From contig JAGRAB010000035.1 in assembly GCA_020435085.1 (NCBI GenBank), forward strand, positions 1-9,691: a DNA stretch of 9,691 nucleotides. The letters are read 5' to 3'. Source of the DNA: Bdellovibrionales bacterium. Its GTDB lineage: Bacteria > Bdellovibrionota > Bdellovibrionia > Bdellovibrionales > UBA1609. Below, piece by piece: positions 1 to 5,946 of this stretch; position 1 is the stretch's first letter, and each line of letters begins with the position of its first letter. The notes beneath the pieces were generated by a model. It ran no database searches. It had not been told where the DNA came from and saw only the letters and a program-made list of their open reading frames with translations. The position numbers and the translations under genes are program-made.

Positions 1-642
1 AGAGCGTTCAAAAATTTTTACCCTTTCCTGGAAGGTATGATAAAACAGAAGTGCTGCTGCAACAGAAATATTAAAACTTTGCGAAAATCCCTGCATAGGA
101 ATAATCACATTACCATCACAAAGTGAAACCATCTCATCACTAACACCCTCTTTTTCATTTCCTAAAACAATGGCTGTTCGCCTCGAAAAATCAATTTCAG
201 AAATAGATTTCGAAGCATGTAAGTGAGTCGCAAAAATTTGAAATCCATTTTTTCGAAGTTCGGTCACACTCTCTTGAGGCTTTCTAAAAACTTTAACATC
301 GAGCCATTTATCAGCCCCTTTTGTCACCCGATTAGCCGCTTTAAACTTAGCATTTTCAGCCTCAATAATATGGCATCTTAAAAATCCAAAAGCTTCAGCA
401 CTTCTCATCACTGCTGAGATATTGCCCCGATCATAGATATTTTCCATAACAGGAATAAACTGAAGACTTCTTTTTGCAACAATGTCTTCAATGCGAGCTT
501 TTCTCTCTTCAGTGAGTATTTGCCCCAGAGCTTGAACAATTTCTTCCGCAGAATAACTTCCTGAAGAAAAACAAAAGGGGCCATCCATATTAAGAACTGA
601 TTTTTTAAAAAAATAAGGGTCTAACTCTTCTGGTGTCGACAT
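1..642 (-). CDS. trmH: TrmH-like tRNA (guanosine-2'-O)-methyltransferase, 3' end outside window
   Basis: This SPOUT-class (SpoU/TrmH) enzyme should transfer a methyl group from S-adenosylmethionine to a ribose 2'-OH of RNA; the closest resemblance is to TrmH, which modifies G18 of tRNA. Translating the reverse strand from the ATG at 640-642 gives 214 residues without a stop up to the window edge. The three SPOUT motifs are visible. Motif 1 is ENIYDRGNISAVMRSAEAFG (residues 67-86, with N74 and the likely catalytic R80). Motif 2 is IVLGNEKEGVSDE (158-170). Motif 3 is IPMQGFSQSFNISVAAALL (181-199, the cofactor-binding knot). The stretch QIFATHLHASKSISEIDF is also TrmH-like. About 50 residues precede motif 1 beyond what E. 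coli TrmH has, so there is an N-terminal extension of unknown role. The start codon overlaps the speE stop (TAATG), implying translational coupling. Another 2'-O-methyltransferase of the same superfamily is possible. Confidence 0.85.
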   Translation of the reverse strand, partial: MSTPEELDPYFFKKSVLNMDGPFCFSSGSYSAEEIVQALGQILTEERKARIEDIVAKRSLQFIPVMENIYDRGNISAVMRSAEAFGFLRCHIIEAENAKFKAANRVTKGADKWLDVKVFRKPQESVTELRKNGFQIFATHLHASKSISEIDFSRRTAIVLGNEKEGVSDEMVSLCDGNVIIPMQGFSQSFNISVAAALLFYHTFQERVKIFERS

Positions 643-1505
643 TAAATTTGAATCAACTCTTTTAAGTTATTGACCATAAATTGAGGCAATGAAAAACAGC
701 CTTTATGAATTTCAGAATTATAATAATTGAAATCTAACCCAGACTGCTCGATACGATTGGCTTGAAAGTCTTTAATGGGATGACGTCCTTTTGAGGCAAA
801 AAGAAATGACCACAACCCACCTGGATAAGTCATATTATTAAAATTATAGTAAGTCCTCAGGGGGAAAATATTTGAAACAATGATGAGTAATTTTTTTTGC
901 ATCACCTCTTCATAAAAGGGTGACTCTCCTTGAGCCACAACAATTCCATTATCAGAAAGTCGTGCATAAACATTTTTGTAAAATTCTTCACCAAACAATG
1001 GTGTCGCTGGACCAATTGGATCTGTGGAGTCAATAATAATCACATCAAAAGTGTCAGAGCTTTCTTTCATGTACTTCACACCGTCTTCTATAAGAAGTGT
1101 CAGTTTGGGGTTTGCAAGCTCTTTACTTGTTTGTGGGATAAACTCCCGACACGCATCAACCACCATCTTATCAATTTCAACCATAACAACGGATTCAACG
1201 GAGGAATGCCGTAACACCTCACGAGCGGTCCCTCCATCTCCCCCGCCCACAATTAAAACTTTTTTTGGGTTGGGGTGTACAAATAATGGAACATGCGAAA
1301 TCATATCATGATAAATAAATTCATCTTTTTCAGTGACCATAACTAAACTATCATTGAGTAGCATTCGGCCATAACCGAGTGTTTCAACAACTTCGACTTT
1401 TTGAAAATCACTTTGCCCTTCAAAGAGCTTTTCCTTGATTTTATACCGAATAGAAAAATGATTCCGATGGATTTCTTCTACAAAATTATTTTTCTCTGAA
1501 TTCAT
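642..1505 (-). CDS. speE: Spermidine synthase (polyamine aminopropyltransferase)
   Basis: This cytosolic enzyme transfers the aminopropyl group of decarboxylated S-adenosylmethionine to putrescine, giving spermidine and methylthioadenosine. From the ATG at 1503-1505 it is 287 residues long, the usual length for bacterial SpeE. Visible signatures are the N-terminal beta-domain (ETLGYGRMLLNDSLVMVTEKDE), the nucleotide-binding loop GGGDGGTAREVLRH (87-100), the acidic ribose-binding VEID (109-112), and DSTDPIGPA (159-167) with catalytic D159 and D162. TYPGGLWSF follows near the C-terminus. The frame is open for 25 more codons upstream, into speD. The start chosen here is the one preceded by GGAGGA at 8 bases, and it begins one base after the speD stop. 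The pairing with speD confirms the pathway. Thermospermine or other aminopropyl products cannot be excluded from sequence alone, but the length and motifs favour spermidine. Confidence 0.93.
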   Translation of the reverse strand: MNSEKNNFVEEIHRNHFSIRYKIKEKLFEGQSDFQKVEVVETLGYGRMLLNDSLVMVTEKDEFIYHDMISHVPLFVHPNPKKVLIVGGGDGGTAREVLRHSSVESVVMVEIDKMVVDACREFIPQTSKELANPKLTLLIEDGVKYMKESSDTFDVIIIDSTDPIGPATPLFGEEFYKNVYARLSDNGIVVAQGESPFYEEVMQKKLLIIVSNIFPLRTYYNFNNMTYPGGLWSFLFASKGRHPIKDFQANRIEQSGLDFNYYNSEIHKGCFSLPQFMVNNLKELIQI

Positions 1506-1506
1506 G

Positions 1507-2460
1507 TTAAAAGTCCTCCAAGAGTGTGGCCGCTTGAATCTCTTTTGGTTTTCGAAAATGATAGGTAAAACTAACGTCATATCCGCATGATAGCTTTTGT
1601 ATCACTGTTGTTTTCTTTTGAAAGCCATTGACTTCAAAATCATAGTCTTTCTCTTTTTGGCCACTGGGTCGAAAAACAATAACATCAAATGCATTCGGCT
1701 GAAAAACCTCTAGAACACGCATCAAAGTCGGCTGTACTCCATGCTCGAGATTAATATTTGATTCAAAGCTCACATAACTACCATTCTCTTCAGGAGTCAC
1801 ATGAATCGTATAATATTCTTTGCCCCGAACAGCATTGAGAGAATAGCCACAGGGACGAAACGCATGGTCATCGACGTGAAAGCCTGGAAATATTTGATCT
1901 ACTTTTGTTTTCTCTCGAATTGTTTCACTCGATTGATTAAAGCAAGAAAAAATTTCTTTTCCCTGACCTTGAAGGTCGTACATTAAAATCTCCACTGTGC
2001 AATCATCTGCAGATGGAAGGTATGCCTTATTCATGTGATAAAGATATAAATGATGATCGTCAGCATGGCCAAAGCGCATAGCTGTTCCTGAAAACATATT
2101 ATTTAATCGACGGCAATCTTCGTAAAAATCAGTGTGTTGATGCCGTGGAAAGTACTCATTCTTCCTCTCAAAAATCAGAGACAAAACATCATCCTTTGAG
2201 ATCGTTTCTAGAAATTGAGAAATAGCATTCACTAATGTGGTTTGCCCGCAGGTAATCATCGTAAAGTATTCATCCCAAACAAATAGAGAAGATTCAGAAA
2301 GAAGATAAGCATCACAACCCTCTGACGAAATCATCGACAGCACTTGAGCCTCTGCTCGCTCAACGACCTTTTCCCAAAAAGGTCTTCCAAGCTTTCGTAG
2401 AGAGCCAACTTTTGGGTCAACCACGAGTTCCACTTTTTTTTCTGAGCCTTCAAAGATCAA
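1507..2460 (-). CDS. speD: S-adenosylmethionine decarboxylase proenzyme, class 2 (eukaryote-type, pyruvoyl)
   Basis: This protein makes decarboxylated S-adenosylmethionine, the aminopropyl donor for SpeE. It is not the short bacterial/archaeal SpeD. It is a 317-residue protein of the eukaryotic alpha-beta-beta-alpha family (PF01536), which self-cleaves to create a pyruvoyl group. The cleavage motif YLLSESSLFV (52-61) places the break at E56-S57, equivalent to human E67-S68. Other equivalents (human numbers from memory) are E4 in FEGSEK (E8), C71 in TCGQTT (C82), S207 in PCGYS (S229), H220 in YTIHVTPE (H243) and F3/F201 (purine-stacking F7/F223). Human putrescine-site acids E15, D174, E178 and E256 align with E11, D153, E157 and E233, while human K80 is replaced by I69. 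Translation starts at TTG with GGGAGG 8 bases upstream. It is first in the operon, one base before speE. All catalytic residues are present, so I expect activity. Confidence 0.93.
   Translation of the reverse strand: MIFEGSEKKVELVVDPKVGSLRKLGRPFWEKVVERAEAQVLSMISSEGCDAYLLSESSLFVWDEYFTMITCGQTTLVNAISQFLETISKDDVLSLIFERKNEYFPRHQHTDFYEDCRRLNNMFSGTAMRFGHADDHHLYLYHMNKAYLPSADDCTVEILMYDLQGQGKEIFSCFNQSSETIREKTKVDQIFPGFHVDDHAFRPCGYSLNAVRGKEYYTIHVTPEENGSYVSFESNINLEHGVQPTLMRVLEVFQPNAFDVIVFRPSGQKEKDYDFEVNGFQKKTTVIQKLSCGYDVSFTYHFRKPKEIQAATLLEDF
1514..1519 (-). promoter_or_regulatory. Ribosome binding site of speE (decides the start)
   Basis: GGAGGA on the minus strand lies 8 bases before the ATG at 1503-1505 and inside the last codons of speD. 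It selects this ATG over the longer open frame and suggests that ribosomes finishing speD can reinitiate on speE. Confidence 0.8.
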
Positions 2461-2585
2461 CTCTTCTACCTCCCAATGCTTATCTAAAGACGGTTTCTAA
2501 AAAGAAGAATCATTGTAGGTATAAGGAAACAATGGTAAAATCAAGCTTTGTGCAAAAAGGTAATTCTCTAAAATAAGGATTTATT
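2461..2585. promoter_or_regulatory. Divergent intergenic region between speD and the glycosyltransferase
   Basis: These 125 AT-rich bases must carry the promoters of both the speD operon (minus) and the glycosyltransferase gene (plus). On the minus strand there is TTGATT followed about 15 bases later by TATACC, and a separate TACAAT. On the plus strand there is TATAAG at 2520-2525. None has a convincing partner box at normal spacing, so I do not fix a promoter. No riboswitch-like or strong hairpin structure was seen. Confidence 0.35.
2469..2474 (-). promoter_or_regulatory. Ribosome binding site of speD (supports a TTG start)
   Basis: GGGAGG on the minus strand lies 8 bases before the TTG at 2458-2460. 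The encoded N-terminus then begins only two residues before the conserved FEGSEK motif, which matches the family, so the TTG start is convincing. Confidence 0.75.
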
Positions 2586-3461
2586 GTGATTCAAAACTCT
2601 TCGAACAATCCCGAAGTCAGTGTGATTGTCCCTACTTACAATAGGTTACAAACACTGCCTCGAGCGATCCACTCGATTTTAGATCAATCCTATAAAAACT
2701 TCGACTTGTGGATTGTGGATGATGGGTCCAATGATGGCACCAGAGAGTGGGTACAAACGGAGCTTCTCTCAAATTCTGATCAGCCCATTGAGTGCCACTA
2801 CTTACGGACGAATCGCAAAGGCGTCAGTCATGCTCGAAATAAAGCCATTCAGTTGAGTCGAGCTCCTTGGATCGCACTTCTCGACTCTGATGATGAATGG
2901 CTTCCAACAAAATTGGAAAAACAACTTAGCTTTGCCCGCCAATATCCAGATATCCCTCTCATCCATGGAGAAGAGATTTGGGTTCGAAATGGTGTTCGAG
3001 TCAATCCCATGAAGAAGCATAAAAAATCAGGGGGGCGTATTTTTGAAATGTGTGTTCCTATTTGCTGTATTTCACCATCGACAAGCCTTATTCAACGACG
3101 CATATTTGATGAAGTCGGCCTTTTTAGAGAAGACTTCCCTGTCTGTGAAGATTATGATCTTTGGCTTAAAATTACCTCTCGCTATCCAATTGGATTTATT
3201 GAAGACCCTTTAATTACTAAATATGGCGGCCATGAAGATCAACTTTCTCGTGCTTTTAAAGCCATAGACTATTACCGAGTACGAGCTCTGGGAGATATTT
3301 TAAATTCTCAACATCTTTCTCTTCAAGAACGCTTACTTGTTAAAGAGACGATTCAGAAAAAATGCGAGATTCTGCTCAAAGGCTATGAACGACATGAAAA
3401 CATGAATCACTACCAAGAAGTTCAACAAATTCAAAACTTCGCTCAGCAATTTACTGTTTGA
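2586..3461 (+). CDS. Family 2 glycosyltransferase (GT-A fold)
   Basis: This is an inverting sugar transferase that uses a nucleotide-activated sugar; donor and acceptor cannot be read from the sequence. The 291-residue protein starts at GTG with AAGGA 6 bases upstream. The GT2 landmarks are in order: VSVIVPTYNR (11-20, nucleotide-binding strand), VDDGSNDGT (44-52), ARNKAI (83-88), the metal-binding DSDDEW (100-105, DXD-type) and CEDYDLWLKI (187-196) with the likely catalytic-base acidic pair E188-D189. The C-terminal part contains GGHEDQLSR and is probably helical. No membrane segment or signal peptide is visible, so it is probably a soluble or peripheral cytoplasmic enzyme of cell-envelope polysaccharide or glycolipid synthesis. 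It stands alone, divergent from speD and convergent with the cinA-like gene, so the neighbours do not reveal its pathway. Confidence 0.85.
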   Translation: MIQNSSNNPEVSVIVPTYNRLQTLPRAIHSILDQSYKNFDLWIVDDGSNDGTREWVQTELLSNSDQPIECHYLRTNRKGVSHARNKAIQLSRAPWIALLDSDDEWLPTKLEKQLSFARQYPDIPLIHGEEIWVRNGVRVNPMKKHKKSGGRIFEMCVPICCISPSTSLIQRRIFDEVGLFREDFPVCEDYDLWLKITSRYPIGFIEDPLITKYGGHEDQLSRAFKAIDYYRVRALGDILNSQHLSLQERLLVKETIQKKCEILLKGYERHENMNHYQEVQQIQNFAQQFTV

Positions 3462-3463
3462 GA

Positions 3464-3482
3464 TTTTGACTGTCTGTCAAAA
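3464..3482. terminator. Weak hairpin between convergent genes
   Basis: TTTTGAC, a 5-base loop and GTCAAAA form a 7-bp stem in the 31 bases between the glycosyltransferase stop and the cinA-like stop. Its position suits a bidirectional terminator. The stem has only three G-C pairs, and the run of A on the plus strand would give a U-rich segment only on the upstream side of a minus-strand transcript. Function is therefore doubtful. Confidence 0.3.
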
Positions 3483-3492
3483 AAATAGAATA

Positions 3493-4590
3493 TCATAAAT
3501 TCCGCATCCAAAAATAAAGGGCTAATTCCGCTAAATACTTCTGTGTGCGCGAGCTCGCCAGCCCCATAGAAAAAGGTAATTTTAAAACTTCCGATTTTTG
3601 AATATTTGTTGTTTTTATCTTTACTTGAACTTCAGAGATTTTAGGTTCAAAAACAATAGACAAAATATTTCCTTCTGAAATTTTGCTCTCATCAAAACCA
3701 TTGCTCATTTGTAAACTTGAAAAGCAATCCATAAATCCCAGCTCCCAAAACCTTGATACTAAAGCTCCTTTTGTCACTGTATCAACTAAGACAAATTTAT
3801 CTGCGAACACTGAGAGTTTTCCTTTAAGAGGTTTCAGTGGTTCTTCATCATCTTCACCAACTAACCACGGTTGAATGACCGGCAAAAGTTGAAGGGCATA
3901 TTTATTTTTTTCCTCTTCACTGGAAAACCAAGCCTTGACTTGCACATAAGGAATACTGGCTCGATACCCCAAAGAAATTCCAGATTCCCTAAAAACATCT
4001 TCAACCTTATCTGCCAATTCTGACTCGGTGATCCCAATACAGAGCCATTTTTTCAAAAGTTTTTTTGAACTCTTCGGCATTTGAGTCAAATGCCGTTTCA
4101 GCGAATCATTCCATATTCCTTCGATTTCTCTAGGTGGGCCTGGCAAAACTGCAATTTTCTTTTTTTGTGACTGGAACAAAAAACCATGAGCTGACCCCAC
4201 AGGATTTTTTAATAATATAGCCCCTTGAGGAAACCAGCATTGTGTTTTGTGGGATTCCAATACCTTTAGCCCTCGTGCTTGGTAAAGTTGCTGCAACTCC
4301 ACCCAAACTTCTTCGTTCCATTGAAATGGCACCTGCAGCCAATCAGAAATGACTTCGGCTGTAAAATCATCTGTTGTAGGCCCCAGTCCTCCTGTCGTAA
4401 TTAATAAATCCACTTGAGACTGTGCCCAATCAAGAGTTGTCAAAATTTGTTGCCGATCATCGGGAATCGCAACATGAAGAGAAACTTCAAAGCCCATTTC
4501 TTCAAGATGACTTGCCAACCACGCCGCATTGGAGTTGATAACTTCTCCGGAGGTAACCTCTGTTCCTATGGCGATAATGGCGGTTTTCAT
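3493..4590 (-). CDS. CinA-like protein with intact MoaB/MogA-type domain and degenerate C-terminal PncC domain
   Basis: The protein has 365 residues. The N-terminal domain (about 1-170) is the molybdopterin-binding-like CinA domain: AIIAIGTEVTSGEVINSNAAWL (in two overlapping parts, 4-25), TTGGLGPTTDDFTAEV (65-80) and LPGPPREIE (149-157). In CinA this domain carries the ADP-ribose pyrophosphatase (COG1058) activity. A middle domain follows (about 175-250, with LGYRASIPYVQVKAWF). The last roughly 110 residues occupy the place of the nicotinamide-mononucleotide deamidase (PncC) domain but are shorter than its usual roughly 160. Where the family has AESCTGG with the catalytic serine, here there is VDTVTKGALVSRF (269-281), and I see no GIAGPGG-like loop. 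The helix SSRTQKYLAELALYF still resembles the end of PncC. Deamidase activity is therefore probably lost. The gene begins 10 bases after the acyl-CoA dehydrogenase stop with no strong ribosome binding site, suggesting coupled translation. Confidence 0.82.
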   Translation of the reverse strand: MKTAIIAIGTEVTSGEVINSNAAWLASHLEEMGFEVSLHVAIPDDRQQILTTLDWAQSQVDLLITTGGLGPTTDDFTAEVISDWLQVPFQWNEEVWVELQQLYQARGLKVLESHKTQCWFPQGAILLKNPVGSAHGFLFQSQKKKIAVLPGPPREIEGIWNDSLKRHLTQMPKSSKKLLKKWLCIGITESELADKVEDVFRESGISLGYRASIPYVQVKAWFSSEEEKNKYALQLLPVIQPWLVGEDDEEPLKPLKGKLSVFADKFVLVDTVTKGALVSRFWELGFMDCFSSLQMSNGFDESKISEGNILSIVFEPKISEVQVKIKTTNIQKSEVLKLPFSMGLASSRTQKYLAELALYFWMRNL

Positions 4591-4600
4591 GAAACTTTTA

Positions 4601-5803
4601 TCAGAGAATCAACTCAGGATTTTTTGCTAAATCACGAGTGATATTTTTTTGATGAGACTCAATAGTGCCACCACCAATTTCAATGAGCTTAGCGTCCCGC
4701 CATAAACGCTCGACATTGTACTCACCCACATATCCATAACCACCCATCACTTGAATGGCTCGATCTGCTACATTTTTTCCCATTGTCGCTGCAACGAGCT
4801 TCACTCCATCGGTATCGAGACGGTTCCCCGGTTTGTTGAGATCTAACTTTCTTGCTGTATCGTACACATATGTCTTTGCCGACATGTACTCCGCATAACT
4901 TTCACCAATGTATTTTTGAATCTGTCCAAAAAAGGAAAGCGATTTTCCAAAAGCTTCTCTTTCAGTAGCATATTTATTCATTTCAACAAGACATCGCTTT
5001 GCAAGCCCCAAGCTCATTGCTGCCAATGTTAATCGCTCAATTTCAAGGTTTCGCATCATATGTACCATGGAGTCCCCTTCATGGCCGACAAGATTTGATA
5101 CCGGAACTTCGCAATTTTCAAAAACCATTTCAGCAGTATTTGATCCGCGCATTCCTAATTTATCTTTTATTTTTTGTCCCACACTGTAACCACGAAAAGA
5201 CTTTTCCACAAGAAATGTGGATAACTCAGGTCTTCCACTTTTTTGCCCAGTCAAAGCATAAACTAAGCAAAGATCCGCCGGTGTTCCCTTTTCGTCTATC
5301 GTCCCGTTGGTGATCCACATTTTGCGACCATTGAGAATATACTTGTCGCCTTTTTTTTCAGCTGTGGTTTTCATTCCCAAGACATCAGTTCCCACATGAG
5401 GCTCCGACATGGCCATACAGCCAATAAGTTCTCCAGAACTTAAACCTGGCAAATATTTTTTCTTTTGCTCCTCACTTCCATTAAACGCCAAATTATGAAC
5501 ACAAAGCATAGCGTGTGCGAGGTAAGCCAAACAAAACCCTGGATCACTATAAGAAAGCTCCTCATTGGCTATGACAGCTGCTGTGGCATCCATTCCCGAA
5601 CCACCAAAATCTTCTGAAACTGTAATACCAAGAAGGCCAATCTCACCGAGCTTTCTAAATAAATCGACATTGAATAATTCTTTTCGATCATACTCCATGG
5701 CTTGAGGCTCTACTTCAGAAGCCGCAAAACCTGCCACCATTTCGCGAAGCATTTTATGCTCTTCTGTAAGATTAAATAAGTCCATTGACTGAAAATCAGA
5801 CAT
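4601..5803 (-). CDS. Acyl-CoA dehydrogenase, isovaleryl-CoA-dehydrogenase-like
   Basis: This FAD enzyme oxidises an acyl-CoA to the trans-2-enoyl-CoA and passes electrons to electron-transfer flavoprotein. It has 400 residues, typical for the family, and starts at ATG with CAGGAGAAA immediately upstream. Signatures are the N-terminal helical domain, MAMSEPHVGTDVLGMKTTAE (130-149, FAD/substrate strand), WITNG (163-167, flavin contact), DKLGMRGSNTAEMVFENCEV (214-232), REAFGKSLSFFGQIQ (282-296) and QVMGGYGYVGEYNVERLWRD (351-370). The usual catalytic glutamate of the medium/short-chain enzymes (xxEGT) is a glycine here (IGGGT, G378), while LEIERLTLA (253-261) supplies E256 at the position used by isovaleryl-CoA dehydrogenase. 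That suggests branched-chain, perhaps leucine-derived, or long-chain substrates. It precedes the cinA-like gene in a two-gene transcript. The exact substrate is inferred. Confidence 0.9.
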   Translation of the reverse strand: MSDFQSMDLFNLTEEHKMLREMVAGFAASEVEPQAMEYDRKELFNVDLFRKLGEIGLLGITVSEDFGGSGMDATAAVIANEELSYSDPGFCLAYLAHAMLCVHNLAFNGSEEQKKKYLPGLSSGELIGCMAMSEPHVGTDVLGMKTTAEKKGDKYILNGRKMWITNGTIDEKGTPADLCLVYALTGQKSGRPELSTFLVEKSFRGYSVGQKIKDKLGMRGSNTAEMVFENCEVPVSNLVGHEGDSMVHMMRNLEIERLTLAAMSLGLAKRCLVEMNKYATEREAFGKSLSFFGQIQKYIGESYAEYMSAKTYVYDTARKLDLNKPGNRLDTDGVKLVAATMGKNVADRAIQVMGGYGYVGEYNVERLWRDAKLIEIGGGTIESHQKNITRDLAKNPELIL

Positions 5804-5832
5804 CGTTTCTCCTGAGGATATATTTGGATGAC

Positions 5833-5861
5833 TTTATACGAAAAGTTTCGCCAGTTTTCCA
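5833..5861 (-). promoter_or_regulatory. Candidate sigma-70-type promoter of the acyl-CoA dehydrogenase gene, with small palindrome in the spacer
   Basis: Reading the minus strand, TGGAAA (-35, at 5856-5861) is followed after 17 bases by TATAAA (-10, at 5833-5838), about 30 bases upstream of the start codon. The spacer contains CGAAA-AG-TTTCG (5839-5850 on the plus strand), a 5-2-5 palindrome that could be part of an operator. The boxes match consensus at four and five of six positions. Support is by sequence only. Confidence 0.45.
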
Positions 5862-5869
5862 GCCCTAAG

Positions 5870-5946
5870 GTGCCACCTAACTTGCTGTTGTACAGCGCAT
5901 TACTCATCCTAATTGATGCTGCGTACAACAGCAAGTTAGGTGGCAC
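5870..5946. repeat. Long inverted repeat (24-bp perfect arms) at the 3' end of nrdJ
   Basis: The arm 5870-5893 is the exact reverse complement of 5923-5946. Inside, a 3x3 mismatched loop (5894-5896 against 5920-5922) is followed by six more pairs (5897-5902 with 5914-5919, one of them G-T), leaving an 11-base loop. The nrdJ stop codon (5936-5938) and its last three codons lie within the right arm. A transcript from either strand would fold into a very stable hairpin. On the plus strand the right arm is followed by only TTTTGG, and on the minus strand the far arm is followed by CCTTAGG, so it lacks the U-tract of an ordinary intrinsic terminator. It could be a mobile palindromic (REP/MITE-like) element, an RNA processing or stability hairpin between nrdJ and the next gene, or a non-canonical terminator. 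No target-site duplication is obvious. Confidence 0.9.

Noticed and set aside
930..1311. Two overlapping open frames on the plus strand, antisense to speE
   Set aside because: They mirror a strongly conserved gene, have no ribosome binding site or recognisable motif, and look like random open frames.
1505..1580. Longer SpeE beginning 25 codons upstream
   Set aside because: The extra residues come from overlap with the conserved end of speD, and the ATG at 1503-1505 has a strong ribosome binding site and gives the normal family length.
2548..2574. Possible plus-strand promoter TTGTGC-15-TAAAAT before the glycosyltransferase
   Set aside because: The spacer is short and transcription would begin after the ribosome binding site, so it cannot be the functional promoter.
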